Assembly (NCBI GenBank): GCA_030533445.1
Contig: CM060078.1
Location: 20,608,591 to 20,672,590, forward strand
DNA: 64,000 nt
Source: Cyprinodon diabolis
Lineage: Eukaryota > Chordata > Actinopteri > Cyprinodontiformes > Cyprinodontidae
Reading direction: 5' to 3'
Within the stretch, counting starts at the first letter, position 1. Every line of letters begins with the position of its first letter. The notes below the pieces were generated by a model. It was not told the origin of the DNA, searched no databases, and saw nothing but the letters and a program-made list of their open reading frames with translations. Positions 21,717-33,527 of this stretch are shown here, piece after piece. The translations under genes were made by a program, and so were the position numbers.

Positions 21717-23849
21717 AAATAAAATTTCACAGAAAAATGATAGTGAGGGTCCAAAAAACACATGTTCAGAAGACATGTGTCTAAGCTAGCAATTTTATGA
21801 ATTTTGCAATGGTTTACATTCATTTAAGCATGAAAGATAAATACCACATGATTGAATTTCAGCTTCGTTTAGTTGGTGAAGTGTTACAAATGTTACATAA
21901 AACAGTAACTGAAGACCTCAGGACACTCATTTGGCTTGGATTTGGTATTTATTTGTTACTCTCATTAACTGACTAATGCCAAAAACACAAAAATCCTAGA
22001 CCTTGAAAGCCCTTCAATAGAATAATGTATGCATCTCTTTTTGATTGACATAATTAAATCTGGCTTTGTATACTTTCTGAACATTATGTTATCCTGGATT
22101 GGATAACTGTCTTATGTCTCAAATTTCCCTACTCAAAATCTCCGGGTATTTGGAAGGCAACCAAAACTCTAACCTTTATCATCCTAAACTGATTGTTATG
22201 TGCATCACATTATTCTGAAGAAAGTCACATGAGGATCCTCAAACTAACTTACTGTCCAGAGTTTTCACATGCCGTTGATCAGGTCAGTGTAGAGTTCTCA
22301 CAAGAACTCAAAGTAATGCTGCTAAATATCAGGACACTTTTTAGTGGCATAGAAAACAGGGTGTTTGTCTTTTTTAAGGTAAAAAAAAAGAAAAAAAGAA
22401 GAAAGAATAGGGAACAGGAAAGCAGTCACTTTTCTCACGCAGGGCAAAAGGGCAAGTGCTTGAGCAATAGCTGTGGACTATCTGCGCACACGCCTTGTCA
22501 CAAATAGCTTTAAGTCAATCTCTGGGCTGTCATTTTTCACATAAAATAAAGGGGAAAAAAAGCATTCCAACAATAATCTGAGAAGATTGTCTTCTTAATG
22601 GGTATCAATAAGTTGAGTTAGACAAACATTTAGGGTTTAGCGTATTGAAATTTCCTGAAAGGCTTTGGAAATTTAGTGCACTGTCCTAATGTTTCCACTG
22701 CAAAACAAGGTTTGGCTTGCACTGATTTTCGTCTTACCGTAGAGAATGTTTGCAGCAACAGAAACAACTCCAAACTTATGTCAACACACAGCTGTACACA
22801 TGTAAACCTCACCTAGAATGGGGAATCAGGTCTCTTCTGGCTTTGCTTGCTGACTTTGGCAACCATACACAACTCAGTCAAAATATATAGTTGGATCCTG
22901 GTCTGGGCTTTTGTCGCTGCAAACTCTTTGATGTCAGCTTTTTTTGGCTCAAGAACAGCAATGTGTTGTTGATGGTCTTCAAGAAGATTTCCTGGCTGAG
23001 AGCAGGTTATTCTATGATTGGAACACAAAGATCTTGTTAAAGGTTAGGCACCTGCTCTGGTTGTTCCCCTTAAATGCTTTGTTGGAAACGGCTTGTCCTG
23101 CAAAGAAGTCACCTTCAAACTGTTGTAAAAAAGTATTCTTTTAAACACTAGCTGGATCATACGTGTCATTTTACCATAAAGACAGGGTACATTTGAAGGC
23201 TTTACACTCATGTTCTCAAATACTAATTAGCAATGCCATAAGTGGCTAAGGATTGCATACAAAAGTGTAAATCCTGTTCAAATAATATTTAGCATTTTGT
23301 TCCCACGGATGTTCTATCTTATCATCTCTTACTGCCCCTGTAATAAGTATTCCCACCCCCCTATGGCAACCTCCCGTCTTTTTACCTGTAAGGCTTCAGG
23401 GTGAGGAGGATGTGGTCTGTTTAGCAAGGATTTACTTCTGTTTTTCCCCCAACACCATGTGCTCACTCCAAATGTGGGTACAAGATTCCCAAGTCCATGC
23501 TACTGCACATTTGCAAACCAAAGTTATGGAGGGACTTTCGTTACCCAAAGTGGGTTGGAGGTGGGATGTTATAACAAACTTAAATGTTATCACAGGTAAT
23601 CTTTGCAAGCATAGTACATCTTTATCTGAGAGCTCTCCTATCAGTGTGTAAATGCTGGTTGCAGTGACGTCAGTCTGCAATTTTAGCAACTGTACACTCA
23701 TGAAATGCAGATTTCTACTGTATGCTAGAGTGTTTCTAGGCCATTTTTAATCTCTCTTTGGGATTCTGATAGAAATATATTTAAAAAAAATTATCACAGA
23801 AAAAAAAAACCTAAAGTATGGAAAATTTGAATTTTATGGAGAGAATGAA
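21717..23849. other. unique DNA, no gene recognised
   Basis: A purine-rich A/G run lies at 22381-22414. The frames at 22193-22507 and 23412-23701 have no recognisable domain. Confidence 0.3.
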
Positions 23850-24210
23850 TAGAGGTAAAGATGCAGCAACCGTTAATGGCTATTCTTCTTGTCCAAGCAA
23901 TCTCCTTATCTGGGTCTGTGCCACATTCCAGACAAATGCAGCACTATCTCTGTGTCTGTGATGCCGCTAATGTGGCTATTATCTCAGTGATTTGCTGATA
24001 CGAGATGTCGAGCGAATCTCTTGGCAGTTAATTACAGGCTAGTCCCGGTAAGGTCAACATGACTCAAAGCATTTTAGTCTTGTATAATGAAGATGAGCTT
24101 TCTTTTTATATTTATTAGGGAACCGTTAAACTGCCTAAATGTGAGTTATTAGCTGAACTTTGCTGTCAATTACAATACTGCAGTACAGGAGAAGACAGGT
24201 TTATCCCCAT
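23850..24210. promoter_or_regulatory. candidate conserved non-coding element
   Basis: Balanced-composition block carrying 'cgttaatggctattcttctt' near 23871, 'gtgccacattccagacaaatg' near 23918 (CATTCCA, TEAD type), 'ggcagttaattacaggctag' near 24023 and 'tgtcaattacaatactgcag' near 24163. There is no repeat signature and no frame with recognisable protein. The density of TAATTA-type words suggests a developmental enhancer, but this is inference only. Confidence 0.33.
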
Positions 24211-25214
24211 TAAATGGAAATTTGTGAAAGAAAACATGGAACAATTAGAAATGGTAAGCACTGACTTAAGAGTACAAATACATATAAGAACTCAGTCTGC
24301 TGTCTGCTATAAAGGACCAGTTGAACATTGTAATCATTTCAATAAAGCCAGGGGTTATACCTGACTGCTTTCTCCTTTAAATCAAGAGAGATATGCATTA
24401 CAAAGAGAAAAAAATTGTCATTTAAAGTTGATCTGAAAGAGGGAAACCTTAGACAGGATAGAAACACAGTAGATGATAAGCTAATAATGTGGGACTGGCT
24501 CTAGATAAGGACCGATATCTTGTTGGCAGGCATTTCCTTAACACTGCAGACTCTAAATTACTAATTACACACAGAATGCTAAAGGGGAATGGTCATCAGA
24601 TAAAAATAATATTTTCCATTACAAAAAAAATGTTTTGCAGATGCTTAACAGATCTGACCTATGACTTGGATTTTGGTCCTTATTCATTTTTTTTTGTCAA
24701 AGAAAATACAGGAATGCATTGCTGGGATACATTGTCAGGAAATGGGGATCCTGTGGGCTTAATCACCAGACAAATTATAATCTTTTTGATCCAGTCAAGC
24801 AAAAAGAAGTTACTACCTTTTGGTAGTAAAGCACTTGATACATTATTACAATGCATTCTATACATTCACACTATAGTATCCAGTTAACAAAATGCTTACC
24901 AGTACTGAGCATGCAAGGTATTGGTGATACAAACTAATATCAGGGCAAACTCATAGCTTAATTCTAAAGCTATTATTATCTATTAAAGTCTGGGTTTATG
25001 AGATGCTGCATGCCATTTAGTCTATAGGTCAACATTTAGATCTTGGATGGATGTTACCCATGTGTTAGTGCATCATTAAGGAATAAGAATTAAGAAATTT
25101 AAACCCACAAAAGAGGAATTAGACTTTAGTTCGAAATTAGGTTTTACTGTAAACGGTGACAGTAGCTGTAGTGTAACACACTGTGGTCAAGTCTCCTGAT
25201 TTAAAAAAATGCCC
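24211..25214. other. AT-rich DNA with homeodomain-like words
   Basis: Includes 'taaattactaattacac' near 24553. The 132-residue frame at 24489-24887 has low-complexity composition and no domain I know. Confidence 0.25.
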
Positions 25215-25455
25215 CATTAAAACCTTGGTTCAGTTCCCTGCAAAGGGTCTTTCTGCATGGAGTCAGCATGTTCTCCCTGTGTATGCCTGGATTCTCTCAA
25301 GATATTCCAGCTTCCTCCCACGGTCCAAAAACATGTCTGTTAGGTTACTTAGTATTTCTTAACAGTCTTTAGGTTTTGTGCATGATTATATGTCTCTTTG
25401 TCGCCCCTGCAATGGACAATTGACCTGTTCAGGGTGCACCCTATTACCCCAGTTC
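25215..25455 (+). mobile_element. degraded copy of the 13.3-kb LINE/SINE 3' unit
   Basis: Shares with 13290-13625 the ordered blocks 'ggtctttctgcatggagt', 'gcatgttctccctgtg', 'cagcttcctcccac', 'gtccaaaaacatg', 'tgttaggtta' and 'gacctgttcagggtgcaccc'. The 5' tRNA-like or promoter part and the 3' tail are missing. Confidence 0.68.
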
Positions 25456-26326
25456 CACTACCCCTCTGAAACTAATGTGTGCCGAGTTCAAACAGAGTTT
25501 GGATCAGTTAACCGTGCCAAGCTTGGTTCTTATGACCATTTACATATCACGTTAGCACGGTTCCTCACCTTCTATTAATACTACAGATCTCAAGGCGGGA
25601 TTACGCAAAAAAAAAAGGCAGGCATCATCCCATATCACACCGCGTTCTTTTAATGCCATTTATTGTTAATAGGCTGAGAAGATGTTTGTGTTGTAAACAG
25701 ATAAATAGATCTGTGAATTGCAGTGCCAGACTCACAAGAAAACCTGCAAAATTAGTCAGCTGACTTTAAACAGGAGATAGCGCTTTTTTGCTATGAAAGA
25801 ACCGAGCCACAACTGAACCGTGCTGAGCCCTACTGTTGAACTAGTACTAGATTTAGTGCGGTTCGGTTGTGTCTAGCATGGTCCAGTTCATTCCGTTTAC
25901 ACTCAAAAGTTATCTCGGTTACCATGCTCGGACCATTCTCTGCACGGTTTCAAAGGGGTAGTGTAAATGGGGCTTATATCTGCTGCTGCTCTCTTGAAAC
26001 AGGGGAGGCTCCAGCAAGGGTATGCAAAGATTGTGTCTAAATTGTCACAGATATTTCAGCTACAAAGGAGACGACAGATGGAAGAAAATTGAATTGGTTA
26101 GCTTTACTGTTGGTACTTACGGAAGGAAATTTGCAAAAGTCCATGAAAGTGGCCAAATAAAAAGAAAAACACATTGTTCAGCAGAGGACTGTGAGAAGTA
26201 TTATTTCCCAAGAAAAGTCACTTCAAAAATTCAGTGGGCAAAAAGGTAGTGTCTAAACCAGCTTCTTATTACACAGTTAACGTGATAGCATTTGGATGAC
26301 CAGCGTGTGTTTTTTCTCTCCCACAG
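25456..26326. other. unique DNA
   Basis: A 75-residue frame lies at 26022-26249 (RLCLNCHRYFSY...). It has two cysteines spaced CLNC but no further recognisable zinc-binding pattern, and no convincing splice signals bound it. Confidence 0.25.
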
Positions 26327-26377
26327 ACTCATGAGTCACGGTAAAAAGTTTGCACAGACGTCCTGCTGCTTCCATGA
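26327..26377 (+). CDS. candidate 51-bp splice-bounded exon, function unknown
   Basis: A strong acceptor-like tract (T/C-rich run ending CCCACAG at 26320-26326) is followed 51 bases later by a consensus-like donor, ATGA|GTAAGT, at 26374-26383. One frame is open through the segment, reading LMSHGKKFAQTSCCFH plus two bases; the other frames carry stops. I do not recognise the peptide. Chance pairs of splice-like sites are common in AT-rich DNA, so this is a weak call. No neighbouring exon was identified. Confidence 0.13.
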
Positions 26378-26383
26378 GTAAGT

Positions 26384-27640
26384 GTGGAAATGGTCATTGC
26401 AGGACACTTTGGAGAGCAGTAATTCTTCCTCTCAGTTGGTTGTGAACTCACAGTTCCTCCTCAGAAATAAAAGAATCAAGGGGAGAGCATTACAGAAAGC
26501 TAAGTAGATAAAAATGAGACCACTTAGTTGGAAGGTAGAGGAGAAAAATCCATGTGGGAGAAAGGGAAGAAATAATGGGAATAACCAGAAACAAGACACT
26601 GAGCTTTTTATTGCCATTATTTAGGAGATGGTTTTCTATGCAGTGCAAGGAGGATGTAATTTTCATTAGGTAAAGCTGTAAAAGTAAGCTGAATACCTGA
26701 GAGCACATTAAATCCATAAAGAAAAGTCTGGTAGCGTTTAACCATGGTACAGAGGACACAAACTTCTTTAAATCATAAAAACAGTTTTGATTTATTCACA
26801 TTAGAGAAATATATGATGATTTTTTAAGTAAAGTCATAAAACATTTTTTTTATTATTATTATTCTCAGTTTACTTTTGTTTTTGTTCCTAACTGTAAGCC
26901 ATCAAGTTCATCAACCCAGGCAGTGATGCACAAACTTTTCACCCAGAGCAAATGAGGCAGTAAAAAGAACACTAAACTATAAACATTCTGAGCTTATAAA
27001 TGTGATGGTGGTACAACAACTAAGACAAAACGCCATCTGATTCCTGTTATACCGCAACGGGCACGCAGCAGGCCTGGAAAAGACTTACAATGTCATTCGT
27101 GCCCTCTGTGTGCTGGTTTATAACTTTGCCGTTCATCTCCCCGTTCAGGCAACTATGCATGGCCATCCGTCTCCCTTATGTTGGAGGATGCTATAAATCT
27201 ACTTGCGGAGAACTGTGTGCAGATGTGCATGCATCATCTTTCAGGCTTCAGTTAAGAAAAATTAGATGCAATGAGTCTAAATTTGTTTTTCATTTGCAGT
27301 TTTGCAGTGGCCTGTTTTTCCATCTTGTTTTATATGGTGTTTGTCTACTGCAGCATAATGTTAGAAAGAATAAATGAAGATGAAAAAGTTGTGCTAATTT
27401 GGTCTTTTCTAACACAGCTTTGCTTTAATGACTCTGAGGTCCATAATTGCTTTAAGATGCATGTGTGGGCATTTTGAGAAACCTAACAAAGGAACAGGAA
27501 AACAGAGTAAAACATTTAACACCAGCTTACCCTTCAAAAATGTCCATAATTACCAAATGATGAATAAAATGGAGCTACGGTGAAACACTCTGGAAATGTT
27601 TTATGTTAATATTTAGGAGGGGGCAGGGGTATTCTTCATA
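26384..27640. other. unique DNA, no gene recognised
   Basis: The block 27040-27260 is less AT-rich, but its 95-residue frame matches nothing known. Confidence 0.3.
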
Positions 27641-27695
27641 CAATTCTCCGTCAAATTTAATGTGTAAAATTCAGCAGCAAAAAGACAGGTAAACG

Positions 27696-27700
<5 letters not shown>

Positions 27701-27748
<48 letters not shown>
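27701..27748. repeat. AT microsatellite, left half (48 bp)
   Basis: Perfect AT repeat. It is probably one tract with 28682-28750, separated by the hAT-like insertion. Confidence 0.9.
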
Positions 27749-27753
<5 letters not shown>

Positions 27754-28676
27754 GTGGAAAAAGTACTAAAATATCATACTCAAGTAAAAGTAGCAATACT
27801 TGGATGAAATATTACTCAAGTAAAAGTAATAAGTAGCTAATTTAAGTAAAAGTTACTTAGTTACATTTAAAAAAAAAAAACTGTTGCCAACCTCGCCAAG
27901 ATAGTGCTGTGGGAAACACTGACTTAAATGAAATACTTAGTTTTTTTTTTTAGCAATTTATTTTCCCAAGCCACTCAGAGCCGCAGTATAAGGATGAAAG
28001 AGCCGCATGCGGCTCCGGAGCCGCGGGTTGCCGACCCCTGTGCTAGACAAAATTAGCAATGCCACAAAACAGGTTGTTTTGCTAATTGGCTATTAGTCAT
28101 GAAAACTTTGTTTGAAGTACCAATGCACTAAATACTTATCAAAACATGCTTCCGCTGATTAGATGTGGAGTTATTGAATGCTGCCAGCTCAGTCACCTTT
28201 GGCAGACACATCTGGCATTGCATGATGATACTGTTGGCCCTCTTGAATTTAAATGAAAAGCAGTCTTTCAAATGTGGCCAAGGATTTTCTTCGTTTTGGG
28301 CAGCAGAATTTGATGTTTCAGCTAGCATTTCTAGTGAACATTCTCTGAACCGTCGTCACTCTCATGATCCACCTCCATCTCGTTCCCAATCTCCTACAGA
28401 AAGACTTTGCGCCTGGTAGCCTAGATTTACATGCTGATCACATCACTCGCTGTAGTGCTTCCGGGCCCGATTTTTTGTTTTCCTTTTAGTTTCCAAAGTT
28501 TTTTTTTTACTCAGTAACGGATGGGATTTGTAATGTAGCGAAATACAATACTTCACTCAAAACGTAATCAAGTAAAATTTAAATTACTGATTTTAAAAAC
28601 TACTTGAAAAATACAAAATACACAAAAAATCTACTCAATACAGTAACTTGAGTAAATGTATTTCGTTACTTTCCAC

Positions 28677-28681
<5 letters not shown>
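27749..28681. mobile_element. 933-bp hAT-type non-autonomous element
   Basis: Left end CAGAGGTGGAAAAAGTACT and right end 'agtaaatgtatttcgttact' followed by TTTCCACCTCTG form an inverted repeat whose first 12 bases (CAGAGGTGGAAA) are perfect. Subterminal 'tactcaagtaaaagta' repeats are typical of this fish family. It sits in an AT tract, so an 8-bp ATATATAT duplication is compatible but not provable. There is no transposase. Inside, 'gtgctgtgggaaacactg' (about 27905) and 'gagccgcatgcggctccgga' (about 28001) look like fragments of other hAT-type repeats. Confidence 0.75.

Positions 28682-28750
<69 letters not shown>
28682..28750. repeat. AT microsatellite, right half (69 bp)
   Basis: Perfect alternating AT directly after the hAT right terminus. 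Confidence 0.9.
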
Positions 28751-28753
<3 letters not shown>

Positions 28754-28825
28754 CTTTGTGTGAATCTACATTCTTACATTTACCTGTCTCCTTGCTGCTG
28801 AATTTTACAAACTAAATTCAACGGA

Positions 28826-29124
28826 CTATAAAAAATACTCCTACTCTGTTCTAGTGTAAACTTTAAACTTTGGAGTTTAAACTTATTTGGCTTATAATCT
28901 TAGGATATTCCAAGGTCCTTTAATCACACTAAAATGTTCAGATCAAAGCAATTTAAAAGCTAGAAAAAATAGTCTCAGTAAAAACATAACACTGTATTCG
29001 AACCATAAATTCATTACATTTCATTTCATCAAATGAAAAAGCTGTTAAAAAGTAATCCCCCACCCAAAAAGTAAGAAGTGGTTATACCAACCTAAGTGGC
29101 AAATGCTTCCATTGAGTTATGAGG
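28826..29124. other. AT-rich unique DNA
   Basis: Nothing recognised. Confidence 0.3.
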
Positions 29125-29766
29125 CTTAAGTCAGCTTACACTGTGTGACTTTATGCCCTTTTCGGGGCGACTTTCCAGTTGTGAGAGAATTTTCTGATCG
29201 GGCCGATTTTCAGCTTGATTGTGCGTCATGCATTGAGTAGTTTACAGGGGTAACAAGGGGCGATCAGCCTCTCACGACCACCTCCTGATCAGGAATCGTG
29301 AGGTCGTGGGCAAATCACTCAGTGGGCATGTGGAAATAAGGATTCTTCTTCTTCTTCGTCCTCCTCTCAGATGTAAACACGGAAGCATGGCAGGGGTGCG
29401 AGTGAAATGGAGTTCTTTCTGTAAAATTGACAGACTGTATTAGCTACGTTTGCTCAGCCATGTCTATGTGGAAAAACGTTGTCGCCTTTTCTTTTTAGGG
29501 CTTTCAGCACAAAATTGCACAATTTGCTGAGGCAGCGCGTTTCACTCTAGTGAGCTTCATATTCCTCTTCTACCTGTTTGGCTTCCGGATAGACGAGTCA
29601 GAGTAGCTCCATCTCACTGTGGTGCTAAGTCTGACGTGGTTTTTTTAGACTTACAGTATGAGCAGGTAGATCGCATCAGAGGGTCTTGCTGCAAATACAT
29701 TGTGAGCTGTGAGCTGTAGTTGTGTGCTACGATTGAAAACATTGCATAGTGTATGCCCGGCTTTAA
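29125..29766. mobile_element. candidate 640-bp MITE with imperfect terminal inverted repeats
   Basis: The left end CTTAAGTCAGCTTACACTGT is mirrored by the right end, which from the minus strand reads CTTAAAGCCGGGCATACACT. The core TACACTRTG is shared. The interior is GC-richer than the flanks and includes a TTC repeat near 29343-29357 and the word 'gtaaacacggaagcatgg' near 29372. No transposase was found. Superfamily is unresolved. Confidence 0.45.
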
Positions 29767-29929
29767 GCGTAAATTAAATCTGGAAGACTCTTATCAGTTT
29801 CCCCTAAACTACCTACGATGTCTCTCGTCCAGCTCCAGCCAGTCAACTCGGGGGCCACACCTTCTCAGAAGCCAATCATCTTACAAGATCTCCCCTTCAT
29901 TTGAGGGGGGGTCTGATTTAGGTTATTTA

Positions 29930-30245
29930 TCCAAGCGTATGTTGATTCATAGCATCAAAGTCCTCTGCCGGGGCCCGAGTGCCAAATAACTTATTTTGTT
30001 TATGTCCTTATCTGCTTCCATCTCCTTGAAACCCAGTCCCCAGCAGATGGCAGCTCACAATGAGCCTGGTTCTGCAGGAGGTTTCTTCCTGTTTAAAGGG
30101 AGTTTTCCTCCTCACTGTTGCTATGTGTATGGTCAGTGCGAGGGATTCCAGAGAGTCAATGAGTCCTCACAATCAGCAGGTTTTCCTAAGATATTTTGAA
30201 GAATAAGATTGTTTTACCTGTATAAATAAATATAATTTTTTTCTA
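29930..30245 (+). mobile_element. L2/Maui-type LINE 3' untranslated fragment
   Basis: Ordered blocks 'ccagcagatggcagctcaca', 'tgagcctggttctgcaggag', 'gtttcttcctgtttaaaggg', 'agttttcctcctcactgttg', 'ctcacaatcagcaggttttc' and 'tgtataaataaat' are the 3' UTR of fish L2/Maui-type LINEs. The 5' coding part is absent. A 67-residue frame across it is non-coding. Confidence 0.65.
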
Positions 30246-33059
30246 ATTGCAATTTTTCTTTGTGTGAGTCTCCCCAGGTTTAATTTTTGTTTACTGGCAG
30301 TCAGGGTTCTACATATCTGCGAAATAAATGCAGCTATATTTTAAGCAGGAATGTACCATTTAATTCCATGCAACAGCAATTCAATTAAATGTTAATCCTG
30401 ACTCAGAAATTATGGTCTGAAGGGTTTGAGAAAAGGTTCGTTTTGTTTACTATTATTTGTCTGTTAGTGTCCTGGATCATGATGTTAGACCACTGATCTT
30501 AAGTTCAACAGCAGACGTCCAGACATTCTTCTTTCTTTTTTGTGACTGTGAGAAAGGTCCTACAATATCATCTCTTGTAAGCAGTGACCCTAAGTGACCC
30601 AAGTGAGGTTTATAGTGCCTTAGATGCAATCATGGGTTCTTTTGTGACATCCCCGGATAAGTAAGTATGCTCTCATTGAGCAATTTGCTTGGCCAAACAA
30701 TCTCCGAAGACCCAAAGACATAAAAATAAAACAAACTTTTTTCACTCTAATAGATATACAAATATGTTTTTTTTCTTTTTTGTGTTCTCAATTTTCTTAG
30801 ATTGGTGCCTTATGAGTTAATTTTTAGGAATTTTTTTTGTTGTCAGATAGTTTATATGTAGGTAATTTCTTGATTTCAATAGAATAACAATTTTACTGAG
30901 GAGTAGCTCTTTTTTGCCCTGTTGTTGCTTGCATATATTACCTTTAAAAGCCTTTCCTTACTGACTTAAATCATCATTTAAAATCTGCTTACTATATTTA
31001 CTTGTGGTATATTAGTCTGATATCAAAATCCGTTTGTTACCACAAAATATAAATAAAGACAGAAACCTGCAAGGGGCATCTGCGTTTCACAGCATACCAT
31101 AAACTGTCTCTTCATTATTATTTGAATCTAAACTCTTCCTTTAAAGAGCTCACAACAGCTAAATTAAGATTTTATTTTACATTTAGAATAAAGAAAACGA
31201 ACCCAGGTTTGGGAATTAATAGATCAGGCTTGTGACTTAACTGAAAGCCTTCTGCCCCCTTTTCCTTTCTTTAAGTCTGCTTGATCGTCTGGTATGGGAG
31301 GAATTTCACACATCTCACACTCAGACGCAGCAGCCACCATGGCAGCCACTCATACTGGAGTTTATGGTCAGTTAACAAGTGGATTATCAAACACTAAGGT
31401 GAAAGAAACAAGGACACTGCAGTTTACAATATTTCTCTAAAAGCAGGAACTAAGTAGTTGGTGTGGTTTTTCTTAGCCTTTTTAAATATCCTGGTTCCAG
31501 GTATCACCTATTTGTGATCCTAATCCATCATATGGACATTTGGAAATGATAACTATCTCACTTTTAGTGTGAGTCTTGGCTCCGTGTTACACCCCAGATG
31601 CACAATCCTTGTAGCGCTTCAGCAGCCACGGGGTCAAATGTCAGTCTCTGAACTTAATGAGACACAAAGATTGATGGAGTTGCAATGCCAGTATGAGATA
31701 ATCTGTACTGAAAAAACTTGAAAAGGAATGGCTCTGAAGGGGAAATCTTTCACATTCAGATTGAAACATGTTCCTCAGGCTCAGTGTGTTCTGTTTTGTA
31801 AAATTTAATGGTCCATATGGTTTGGCTTTTAAAAATCTCTTTGTAATATACCATTGAAAAAAGGACGAGTGCAAGCAGATGAGAAATACTGACCACAACA
31901 GCATGCCATTGCAATATGTTTAATTGTTTTTGGCACAACAATTATAACTGATATTGCCCACTTAATCAGTAGCTGGTAAATATCTCTGTTAAAATGTTTC
32001 CCTTAATGATTAAGCCCCAGAAATGTAGCTGATTCATCTTGAATATTAAAGAAAAAATAACTAATTGGTGACACATTTCCTAGTTTCTAGTGTCCCTGCA
32101 GCAATACAAACACCAGCTCAAAAGGTAGCAGTAATACATCTGGAGTTCATTGTTAATGGATAAGAAGATGAATAAGAGTCATTAGTACCACAGTTTACAT
32201 GAATAGATATGACCAAATATGGACACCAGGACTAATATTAATCACAGCTCTCCACAACAAATAGACGACTACATGAATGGCTACTAATTTAAAGAAAAGT
32301 CAAAGAAAAGGTATCCAAATAGAGTAAACTGTGTTTGTTGTGTTAAATATTAATAATTAAAGCAACACAATTTCATTATCCTTGACCTCTAATGGTCAAA
32401 CTGCAGCAACATCAACTGTCCCCCCACCACTTCTCTCCCCTCCAACAATACAGAGGCCATCATGGTAAAAAAAATGGCTTCTGCGACATCCCCATCTCCC
32501 ACTTTGTAAAGTGATGATGAGTTTTTTTTTCATAAAAGATTTTATAAATAGTATTTTATTAGTGTGTGTATGACATATATTTTTATATGGGCCTAACTTG
32601 CCCATTCGAACATAATAGCGGTCTCTACTGTTACCAGTTTGCCAGCTCTGCGCTGCTGTACTGCAAAGACGTCTGCCTCCATGAATGCGAGATCTGGTTA
32701 TATATAATTATAAACAGAAATTTTAAAGGCAACACAAACATAAACATTGAGACTTTCAGTTTATAGATGCTAATAAATAACATTTGTATATATAATGTAT
32801 TACATTTCTGTTAGTAAATCCCTGTAATTATTTCACACTATAGCTTTAATCAGTTTTAGTTAAATGAGAATTAATAATTAGATAGGGGGTATATAACTTG
32901 ATAAGTTCTCAAAACTGCTTCTTTTGATAAGTTCACAATATTTGAAATGTATCTTAAAATAATTTGTTGAGTAATATGTAATACTATGAATTAGGTGCGT
33001 GGAATGTACTGATGCCAACGAACACCAGGGGTTTAAAAAGGTACGATTTCCTTCCTAAA
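30246..33059. other. AT-rich unique DNA, no gene recognised
   Basis: The frames at 31641-31941 and 32396-32766 have no recognisable domains. No terminal-repeat pair was found by eye. Confidence 0.3.
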
Positions 33060-33420
33060 TTTTCCATCCTTGGAATTGGTTGAAAAGACAACATCATTTA
33101 TATCCAAAAGACATCTAGATTTGGTTGGAAAATGAAAGGTAAAAAGCCATAATTTTCAGATCGTTGACAAGACATTGCAAACTGGGTTTGCATCGTCTTT
33201 TCAACATCTATTATTGGACTAAAGTGGGACAAAATCAGACCGACCAAACAAAGCCCAATTTTCGACAGCTATTTTTGACTAAATCAAGACTATGAAGAAC
33301 TGACCAGAATTGGCCTAAAAACCAACGTCTAAACGACTTCTGGTTTTTGGGGGAATATTGCCTAGGTTGATTGTCCTTATGATAAGAAGTCACGTGGGTG
33401 CCAAAGGGACTTTCCTTCGA
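33060..33420. repeat. possible unclassified repeat with inverted GTTGAAAAGAC words
   Basis: GTTGAAAAGACAACATC near 33078 is mirrored by 'gcatcgtcttttcaacatc' near 33190. Phrases such as 'caacgtctaaacgacttctg' resemble a common fish DNA-transposon-derived repeat that I cannot name. Boundaries unknown. Confidence 0.3.
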
Positions 33421-33527
33421 TTAATATGTAGAAACAGATGAAAATACAACACTAATGTGAAATTGATTGCTCTCTGTCCTTAAAATTTCGAACCAAGAAA
33501 ATTTTACACCCTTTACCCAAATAAGTG

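Larger units (their letters stand above)
27647..28825. mobile_element. inverted-repeat element with an AT core, hosting an hAT insertion
   Basis: Arms at about 27647-27697 and 28778-28825 are inverted copies of each other over about 48 bp with a handful of mismatches, including the perfect word TGTAAAATTCAGCAGCAA. Between the arms the only native sequence seems to be a long AT dinucleotide tract, now cut in two by the element at 27749-28681. Without the insert the structure would be a short hairpin with an AT-repeat centre. I cannot name the family and see no clear target duplication. Confidence 0.6.

Noticed and set aside
24489..24887. 132-residue open frame
   Set aside because: AT-rich chance frame; no domain, no splice signals, no repeat-family protein similarity.
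26022..26249. 75-residue frame with a CLNC pair, possible zinc finger
   Set aside because: The second metal-binding pair with proper spacing is missing, and the bounding splice sites are poor.
27701..28750. CRISPR-like array or tandem satellite
   Set aside because: The repeats are AT dinucleotides interrupted by a single transposon; there are no spaced direct repeats.
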